Assembly: GCA_021807465.1 (NCBI GenBank)
Contig: JAKBCX010000023.1
Span: 2,174 to 10,571, forward strand
Direction of reading: 5' to 3'
From: Pseudomonadota bacterium
GTDB taxonomy: Bacteria > Pseudomonadota > Alphaproteobacteria > Acetobacterales > Acetobacteraceae
DNA: 8,398 nucleotides
In this document: one piece after another, positions 1 through 3,769 of the stretch
How positions within the stretch are numbered: position 1 is the first letter of the stretch
How the letters are laid out: each line of letters starts with the position of its first letter
Made by a program: the position numbers and the translations under genes
The notes under the pieces: generated by a model
Seen by the model: the letters and a program-made list of their open reading frames with translations, nothing else
Told to the model about the DNA's origin: nothing
The model's database searches: none

Positions 1-606
1 CAGGTTGATGGTGAGGTGGTTCACGCCAATACGTGTGGCCCAATAGCCCATCTCCGCCTCGTCATCCGCATTGCCGGGGCCGCCGAAGGCCAGAACCTCC
101 AAACAGGCGCGGCGCGTTTCTTCCGCCGCCAAATCCTCACCTGAATCCCGGGCCACCTCGGCAATGGAACGCAGGATGGTCATGGTGGTGAAGGGAATAT
201 CGAACACAACACCGGGGAACCCAGCAAAGCCCGAGGCCGCGCCGCTGGCGGCCGTGGCCAGCCTGTGCAGCCGGTTGGCGCGCGGCTTAGCGGGGCGGGC
301 AAATGCCGGCACCGCATCCAGCCCCAACGTGGCGTATTTATAGCTAGACCAGAGCGTATCCTCGACCAGATCCTGCGCGCGCTGCACCAGGCTGACCCAA
401 GTCTGGCCGCCCAGCCGTTCACCGGTTTGGGTCAGGGATGTGCGTAGATTATCGATCCGGCGGCCAAACAGGGCCGCAACACGCAGCAAAACCCCACGCG
501 AATCCGCCATAACGATGGCGGCCTGCCAAAGCTGCTGCTGCTCCTGCGGCGTAAGGAAGGCCGCCCGCCGGAGAATATGATCGGGAATGGGAGGGGGTGT
601 TTTCAT
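1..606 (-). CDS. EcsC family protein, 5' part (C-terminus off the left edge)
   Basis: This open frame runs from an ATG at 606 to the window edge (202 codons, no stop), so the C-terminus is missing. I assign it to the EcsC family from the conserved-looking core at residues about 126-178: GFAGFPGVVFDIPFTTM, then ILRSIAEVARDSGEDL and ACLEVLAFGGPG. That order (Gly/Pro-rich hydrophobic turn, helix with RSIAEVAR, helix ending in FGG) is typical of the family, named after EcsC of the Bacillus ecs ABC-transporter locus. The biochemical role of the family is unknown. The N-terminal 120 residues are helical and contain a Gln run (residues 21-25). The gene starts 54 nt after the rplT stop on the same strand, so read-through from the ribosomal operon is possible. 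No good Shine-Dalgarno is visible, and the ATG is buried in a stem-loop (603-640). No other ATG or GTG lies in frame between it and rplT. Confidence 0.85.
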   Translation of the reverse strand, partial: MKTPPPIPDHILRRAAFLTPQEQQQLWQAAIVMADSRGVLLRVAALFGRRIDNLRTSLTQTGERLGGQTWVSLVQRAQDLVEDTLWSSYKYATLGLDAVPAFARPAKPRANRLHRLATAASGAASGFAGFPGVVFDIPFTTMTILRSIAEVARDSGEDLAAEETRRACLEVLAFGGPGNADDEAEMGYWATRIGVNHLTINL

Positions 607-640
607 GTCCAGACGGAAGATGAGGCCCGCCTGGACATGA
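603..640 (-). promoter_or_regulatory. Stem-loop enclosing the EcsC start codon
   Basis: In the minus-strand transcript, bases 640-627 pair with 616-603 over 14 bp with a single G-U pair, leaving a 10-nt loop (626-617). The ATG of the EcsC gene (606-604) sits in the 3' arm. The 5' arm carries another AUG (638-636) that opens an 11-codon frame whose stop TGA (605-603) overlaps the EcsC ATG as ATGA. The stem would hide the translation start and could link EcsC translation to passage of ribosomes, or act as a rho-type or partial terminator after rplT. No U-tract follows, so an intrinsic terminator is unlikely. The structure is seen in the sequence; its function is inferred. Confidence 0.5.
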
Positions 641-660
641 GACAAGTGAGTTACGGAATA

Positions 661-1026
661 TTATTCCGCGGCAGCGGCAACGCCCTTAACCGCCTGCACA
701 ATCTCGGCGAAAGATGCCGGGTCGTCATACGCGATGGCGGACAGAACCTTGCGGTCCAGCTCCAGCCCGGCCTGCTTCAGGCCAAAGATGAACTGGCTAT
801 AGGTCAACCCATGCTCACGCACGGCCGCGTTAATACGCTGGATCCAGAGCGAGCGGAACTCGCGCTTTTTCACCCGGCGGTCGCGGTAGGCATAACGCAG
901 GGCCTTTTCCAGGCGCTCCAGCGCGATGCGGTAATTGGTGGAGGAACGGCCGACATAGCCCTTCGACAGTTCCAGAACCTTCTTGTGGCGGGCGTGGGTG
1001 GTAACGCCGCGTTTCACACGTGCCAT
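661..1026 (-). CDS. rplT: 50S ribosomal protein L20
   Basis: L20 of the large ribosomal subunit, an early 23S rRNA-binding assembly protein. The 121-aa product has the usual family length and the family signature throughout: start [31 protein letters not shown] around residue 23, then [20 protein letters not shown] and [16 protein letters not shown]. The start ATG is preceded by GGGAG at 7 nt. It lies 15 nt downstream of rpmI and is surely co-transcribed with it. In many bacteria L20 represses its own operon by binding the leader. Here infC is not upstream and pheST is not directly downstream; an EcsC gene follows instead. A short palindrome (654-668) spans the stop codon but lacks a U-tract. 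Confidence 0.98.
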   Translation of the reverse strand: MARVKRGVTTHARHKKVLELSKGYVGRSSTNYRIALERLEKALRYAYRDRRVKKREFRSLWIQRINAAVREHGLTYSQFIFGLKQAGLELDRKVLSAIAYDDPASFAEIVQAVKGVAAAAE

Positions 1027-1041
1027 GTTTCTTCTCCCTGC

Positions 1042-1242
1042 TTACAGACCGTACGGGGCCCACTGCTTAACGGTCAGGCCGTCAGCATGGGTGAGAACCT
1101 GGCTGCCACGGTTCTGGCGCTTGGCCTTCTGGCTGCGGGCATAAAGGTTGTGGCGCTTCTTACCCGGGCCAGCGAGCACCTTGCCCGTGGCGGTAATCTT
1201 GAAGCGTTTCTTGACCGATGACTTGGTCTTCATCTTCGGCAT
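1042..1242 (-). CDS. rpmI: 50S ribosomal protein L35
   Basis: L35 of the large ribosomal subunit. The 66-aa, very basic product has the family hallmarks: [20 protein letters not shown] at the N-terminus, then [14 protein letters not shown] and QNRGSQVL. Length is normal. A strong Shine-Dalgarno (AGGAG, 1251-1247) lies a few bases before the ATG. First gene of the rpmI-rplT pair, with the initiation-factor gene infC, which often precedes it, absent; recX is divergent upstream. Confidence 0.98.
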   Translation of the reverse strand: MPKMKTKSSVKKRFKITATGKVLAGPGKKRHNLYARSQKAKRQNRGSQVLTHADGLTVKQWAPYGL

Positions 1243-1353
1243 TTTGGTCTCCTGTCGCTACAACCCCGGGGTTAAACGGGGGTCCCGAAGATCGGGGCGG
1301 CGGCCAGGCATGCCTAATGGCCCGGACACGCACGCATCACGTTTTACGGTGAA
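1243..1353 (-). promoter_or_regulatory. Structured 5' leader of rpmI-rplT
   Basis: If the promoter at 1388-1360 is right, the transcript begins near 1353 and has a leader of about 110 nt, long for a two-gene ribosomal operon. It contains three inverted repeats: GGCC...GGCC around a 10-bp palindrome (1302-1322), a 5-bp GC stem with a 3-nt loop (1284-1296), and a perfect 12-bp palindrome AACCCCGGGGTT (1262-1273) just upstream of the ribosome binding site. A C-rich stretch at 1280-1276 could pair with the G-run of that palindrome as an alternative fold. Autoregulation by L20 is known for such operons in other bacteria; I do not recognise a catalogued leader family here, so its role is inferred. 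Confidence 0.35.
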
Positions 1354-1359
1354 GCGGCG

Positions 1360-1388
1360 CCTATAATGGCTCCACGCCCCCGTGACAA
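1360..1388 (-). promoter_or_regulatory. Putative sigma-70-type promoter of rpmI-rplT
   Basis: On the minus strand a -35 TTGTCA (1388-1383, five of six consensus bases) is separated by 17 bp from a -10 TATAGG (1365-1360, four of six). Predicted start is near 1353. It is the only well-spaced pair I found between recX and rpmI. It overlaps the plus-strand -10 proposed for recX, and its -35 lies inside the recX leader. Confidence 0.45.
1362..1367 (+). promoter_or_regulatory. Putative -10 element of recX
   Basis: A perfect TATAAT lies 51 nt before the recX ATG, giving a predicted start near 1374 and a leader of about 44 nt. No clear -35 is found at 16-18 bp (the bases there read roughly ACGTTT), so either the -35 is poor or an activator helps. 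The element shares bases with the minus-strand -10 of rpmI. Confidence 0.35.
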
Positions 1389-1417
1389 GAGCATGCAAGG
1401 GGGGCAAAGCTGCGCGC

Positions 1418-1966
1418 ATGGCAGGTAAACCGCCGGATGCGGCAGCTTTATACGAGGCAGCACTCAACCACATGGCCCGCTACGCGGCCACCGAGGCCGG
1501 GCTGGCACGCGTGCTGGCACGCCGCATAGAGCGCTGGGGCAAATTACAAGAGGAAGCGGCAGAGGCCGAAGAGCTAGCCCGCGTCATGCGCCGGGCCAAG
1601 GCGGAAATTCCCGGCGTACTCAGCCGCCTTAAAGATCTTGGAGTGCTGAATGATGAAGCCTTCACCGCCTCCCGCGCCAGGCGCCTGAGCCGGGAAGGCA
1701 AATCTCGCCGCGCCACCTTGGCCCATCTCACCGCCAAAGGCGTAAAAGCCCCGGCCCTGCCGGAGGACCCCGAACATGAGCTGGCCGCCGCCTGCGCCTA
1801 TCTGCGCCGCCGCCGGGCAGGCCCATTTGGCCCCGCCCCCGTAGAAAAAATTCTCGCGGCCATGGCACGCGGCGGCTTCTCCCAGGCCATTTCCCGCCGC
1901 GCCCTGGCGCTGGACCGGGATGCAGCCGAAACCCTGATCAACAGCCTCTCGGCGCCTTTGCCCTAA
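1418..1966 (+). CDS. recX: Regulatory protein RecX
   Basis: RecX binds RecA filaments and limits their growth and activity. The 182-aa product has the alphaproteobacterial form of the family: a first three-helix repeat (ALNHMARYAATEAGLARVL, residues 15-33, then RRIERW) and the diagnostic second repeat LGVLNDEAFTASRARRLSRE (residues 74-93) followed by GKSRRATLAHLTAKGV. A third, more diverged repeat covers about 122-165 (PVEKILAAMARGGFS). I chose the ATG at 1418, preceded by AAGGGGGG at 13 nt, over an in-frame GTG at 1382 that has no Shine-Dalgarno and would overlap the promoter region. RecX is often next to recA, which is not seen here. Its stop overlaps the stop of the convergent 257-aa gene by 4 bp. 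Confidence 0.9.
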   Translation: MAGKPPDAAALYEAALNHMARYAATEAGLARVLARRIERWGKLQEEAAEAEELARVMRRAKAEIPGVLSRLKDLGVLNDEAFTASRARRLSREGKSRRATLAHLTAKGVKAPALPEDPEHELAAACAYLRRRRAGPFGPAPVEKILAAMARGGFSQAISRRALALDRDAAETLINSLSAPLP

Positions 1967-2736
1967 CCCGGAATTTTCAACCCCGCCCAAATCGGGCTGA
2001 GCAAAGGGTTGAACCCCGCCCCGCCATTGGGCGGCAGACGCGATTGCCGGAAGAAATACTCATCCAGCGCCCTCTTAATATCTAACGGCGCGGCGGTCTC
2101 CTGCGCCAGCACCGGCCGCACCTCCAAATGTTGGCCCTCAGGCGCCGCTCCCGGATCATGCGGCGCCTCTTGCACCATGGCTGCAACGCCCTGCGCGCCA
2201 CGCGCCCGCCGCAAACCCGGCACCGGCAGCACATGGCGCCCCTTGGCTGGAGGCAGCGCCTCCCGCCCCACAACTCCGTCAGCCGCATACGGCGCGAAAG
2301 ACATCTGCTCCACCCCCCTGCCCCGCACAGGCAAATGCAGCGCCTCCCGCTCGGCCCGCCGGCGCTCACGGGCAACCGCCGCCTCGTGCCGGGCCTGCGC
2401 CATGGCAACCCGGTAGGATGGCGCATCAGAAGCAGCACGCGGCATTTCCCGCTCCGGCACATCTTCCGGCACAGCCACGTGCATTGCGGCGATGGAACGC
2501 CCCTCACCCGGCGACACCGCAACCCTACGCTTCAGCTCCATCTGCCGCTTGGCCGCCGCCACAGGCGCAAACCCGCCTAACTCCGGTTGCCCCGCCGCCA
2601 ACGCCAAGTCGTGCAGCTTAGCCTCCAGCCTTACGACCGCACGCTTTTCCTTGGCAGCCGTCAGCGCCGCCCGGAACTCACCCAGCACCGCACCAGGGCG
2701 TTGCTCCGCCTTATCAATGCCCTTCGCCTCAGTCAT
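1963..2736 (-). CDS. Hypothetical protein, 257 aa, last gene of the phage-type block
   Basis: I do not recognise this protein. The product is rich in Ala, Arg and Glu, with no signal peptide or membrane segment. Two charged, likely helical stretches (about residues 17-50 and 107-135, the second with RERRRAEREAL) flank a Pro-rich linker, and another low-complexity Pro/Gly/Arg region covers 136-205. The last 45 residues look folded and constrained: PLDIKRALDEYFFRQSRLPP (217-236), then GFNPLLSPIWAGLKIPG at the very C-terminus. The start ATG is preceded by GGGAG at 10 nt. It follows the 103-aa gene after 77 nt that hold a GC hairpin. The frame is convincing because opposite-strand frames look like noise. 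Position suggests a particle-associated or scaffold-like accessory role, but that is only context. Confidence 0.7.
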   Translation of the reverse strand: MTEAKGIDKAEQRPGAVLGEFRAALTAAKEKRAVVRLEAKLHDLALAAGQPELGGFAPVAAAKRQMELKRRVAVSPGEGRSIAAMHVAVPEDVPEREMPRAASDAPSYRVAMAQARHEAAVARERRRAEREALHLPVRGRGVEQMSFAPYAADGVVGREALPPAKGRHVLPVPGLRRARGAQGVAAMVQEAPHDPGAAPEGQHLEVRPVLAQETAAPLDIKRALDEYFFRQSRLPPNGGAGFNPLLSPIWAGLKIPG

Positions 2737-2785
2737 CGCACATCATCTCCCGGCATCATGCAAAACATATGCGCCAACGAGGTCG

Positions 2786-2807
2786 TGGCCCGGCTTACGC
2801 CGGGCCA
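2786..2807 (-). terminator. GC-rich hairpin between the 103-aa and 257-aa genes
   Basis: A perfect 9-bp stem (TGGCCCGGC / GCCGGGCCA) with a 4-nt loop sits 7 nt after the stop of the 103-aa gene on the minus strand. It is the strongest hairpin of the right-hand block. The bases after it lack a run of U, with only a TTTT about 20 nt further on, so it may be a weak terminator, an RNA-processing or 3'-protection element that tunes expression of the last gene. Confidence 0.4.
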
Positions 2808-2813
2808 TACACA

Positions 2814-3125
2814 TCACAGCCCAAAAATGCTCTTCAAATCCGCCAGAATGGTCTGCAGCAGGCCCAGCCCCGCCTGCGCCTTAGCTGCATCCTGGGCCGG
2901 CATGGTGGCCAGCACCGGGGCGGCGGCCGTCGCCAGCGCACCAGCCGCGGCGGTCGCCGTGGCCAGCGCATTGGCATGGGCCGCCTGACTGGTTTCCACG
3001 GCATTCACCACCGCTTCGCCCACATGCAGCCCGGCCGCCACGGCGGCGCCAACCGGCCCACCTACAGCCGCACCAACATTGGCGGCAACATTCAACGCAT
3101 TCTCAATCTTGCTGGTTTCACTCAT
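2814..3125 (-). CDS. Small Ala/Gly-rich protein, possible membrane-active phage protein
   Basis: A 103-aa product I cannot assign to a family. After a short polar N-terminus (MSETSKIENA) comes a long weakly hydrophobic stretch (residues 11-42) with glycine-zipper spacing (GAAVGGPVGAAVAAG), then a second Ala/Thr-rich segment (51-75, ALATATAAAGALATAAAPVL), and a C-terminal amphipathic stretch ending LQTILADLKSIFGL. Two adjacent small-residue helices would fit a holin-like or membrane-inserting protein, but the segments are low in bulky hydrophobics, so this is a weak inference. Several start codons are possible (GTG 3137, ATG 3131, 3128, 3125); the GGAG at 3135-3132 has proper spacing (6 nt) only to ATG 3125. 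The start overlaps the end of the small upstream frame (3118-3294) by 8 nt, suggesting translational coupling. Confidence 0.65.
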   Translation of the reverse strand: MSETSKIENALNVAANVGAAVGGPVGAAVAAGLHVGEAVVNAVETSQAAHANALATATAAAGALATAAAPVLATMPAQDAAKAQAGLGLLQTILADLKSIFGL

Positions 3126-3294
3126 CATCATCTCCACGATAAAAATTAAGAGCCGTCACCCTCTCCTTGGCGATCATCCATCCCCGCCACGGCAGCTCCA
3201 CGCGCAGCGGTTTCCAACCACAATCCGGCCATTCATCGCCAATCCCGTCCGGCAAGGCCGCAACGAAAAGCTCCAAAGCCCTTTGCCCCGCCAA
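3118..3294 (-). CDS. Small ORF (58 aa), intact short gene or 3' part of a frameshifted gene
   Basis: A short frame in what would otherwise be a 306-nt gap. The residues look protein-like, not random: ALELFVAALPDGIGDEW, then PDCGWKPLRVELPWRGWMIA and KERVTALNFYRGDDDE, with four Trp in 58 residues. Its stop TGA overlaps the ATG of the 103-aa gene by 8 nt. No ATG is available near the front; the best start is TTG 3294 with AGG at 6 nt, right after an in-frame stop (3300-3298). Codons just upstream in another frame also look coding (see the region 3295-3379), so a one-base frameshift is a real alternative. I recognise no family. Confidence 0.45.
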   Translation of the reverse strand: MAGQRALELFVAALPDGIGDEWPDCGWKPLRVELPWRGWMIAKERVTALNFYRGDDDE

Positions 3295-3431
3295 ACCTCA
3301 CCTGTTCACGCAATGCCAAACCGGCACGCACGCCCAATGCTGCAATGAAACTGTATCGATTATATTTTACCGGTGCAGGCTATCAAAATTTGTTCAGCAT
3401 CAACCCAAAACTCATGCACTCAGCCTACAAA
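3295..3431 (-). other. Intergenic stretch with promoter and a possible orphan coding fragment
   Basis: Between the 108-aa gene and the small ORF this stretch is more AT-rich than its surroundings and holds the promoter at 3359-3386. From 3379 to 3296 one minus frame reads without stop as KYNRYSFIAALGVRAGLALR and on to EQVR, beginning directly after two stops. It would join the small ORF frame if one T of the TTT at 3295-3293 were removed. No ATG starts this fragment. No convincing terminator follows the 108-aa gene. Confidence 0.3.
3359..3386 (-). promoter_or_regulatory. Strong sigma-70-type promoter inside the phage-type block
   Basis: On the minus strand, -35 TTGATA (3386-3381, five of six consensus bases), a 16-bp spacer and a perfect -10 TATAAT (3364-3359). 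It is the best promoter match in the window and stands in an AT-rich pocket. Predicted start is near 3352. It would transcribe the small ORF, the 103-aa gene and, if the hairpin at 2786-2807 is passed, the 257-aa gene, separately from the tail-fibre genes upstream. Confidence 0.55.
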
Positions 3432-3758
3432 CTACCCATGAAACAAGCTGGTCACCAGCCCGCCACATGCCGCCGATAACAGGCTGATGAGCATCATGCT
3501 CATCCGCCGTTCCGCATCCCGTTCCCCACGCGTACGCGACATATCCGCCCGCACATCGCCCAAGCCCGTCACCAACTCATCAATTTTCGCGAATAGCTTG
3601 TTTATAACCTGGTCCTCTTGCGCCAGATACCTAACCCGCCAAGCCTCCAACGAATCCGCTTTCGTCTCCAAAATCCCAATATCCTGCTGCAAGGCGGCCA
3701 TGTCATGGCGCAGCCCCGCAATATCGCCGCGGAGGGCGGCAATCTCCTCCCTCTCCAT
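3432..3758 (-). CDS. Coiled-coil protein with C-terminal membrane anchor, XhlA-like architecture
   Basis: The 108-aa product starts with a long heptad-type helix (residues about 1-75: EIAALRGDIAGLRHDM, AALQQDIGILETKADSLEAW and so on), then a basic patch (TRGERDAERR, 76-85) and one hydrophobic segment at 86-106 ending in the C-terminus FHG. Small coiled-coil proteins with a C-terminal membrane span, such as the XhlA family, are common next to phage tail-fibre or lysis genes and assist holins. By that layout it may be a lysis accessory protein with the coil in the cytoplasm. The sequence alone does not prove the family. Start chosen at ATG 3758, 5 nt after an excellent AAGGAG. No endolysin gene is visible beside it. 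Confidence 0.7.
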   Translation of the reverse strand: MEREEIAALRGDIAGLRHDMAALQQDIGILETKADSLEAWRVRYLAQEDQVINKLFAKIDELVTGLGDVRADMSRTRGERDAERRMSMMLISLLSAACGGLVTSLFHG

Positions 3759-3763
3759 CCTGG

Positions 3764-3769
3764 CTCCTT
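3764..3769 (-). promoter_or_regulatory. Shine-Dalgarno overlapping the preceding stop codon
   Basis: AAGGAG, 5 nt before ATG 3758, shares bases with the TAA stop (3770-3768) of the 714-aa tail gene. This fixes the start of the 108-aa gene and indicates that ribosomes finishing the tail gene can re-initiate here. Confidence 0.7.

Noticed and set aside
654..668. Short palindrome spanning the rplT stop codon, considered as a terminator
   Set aside because: The stem is only 6 bp, AT-rich in part, and no U-tract follows.
577..1221. A 214-codon plus-strand open frame
   Set aside because: It is antisense to rplT and rpmI, which are unmistakable; its composition reflects their GC-rich codons.
1382..1417. 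An upstream GTG start for recX adding 12 residues
   Set aside because: No Shine-Dalgarno precedes it, the extra residues do not resemble RecX, and it sits too close to the promoter.
2009..2884. Several overlapping plus-strand frames (135, 150 and 130 codons)
   Set aside because: They are opposite the 257-aa gene, have Arg/Pro/Ser-rich random-looking products and no ribosome binding sites.
3167..3487. A 106-codon plus-strand frame across the 306-nt gap
   Set aside because: The product is His/Pro/Ser/Thr-rich with no fold-like pattern and it crosses the well-supported end of the minus-strand coiled-coil gene.
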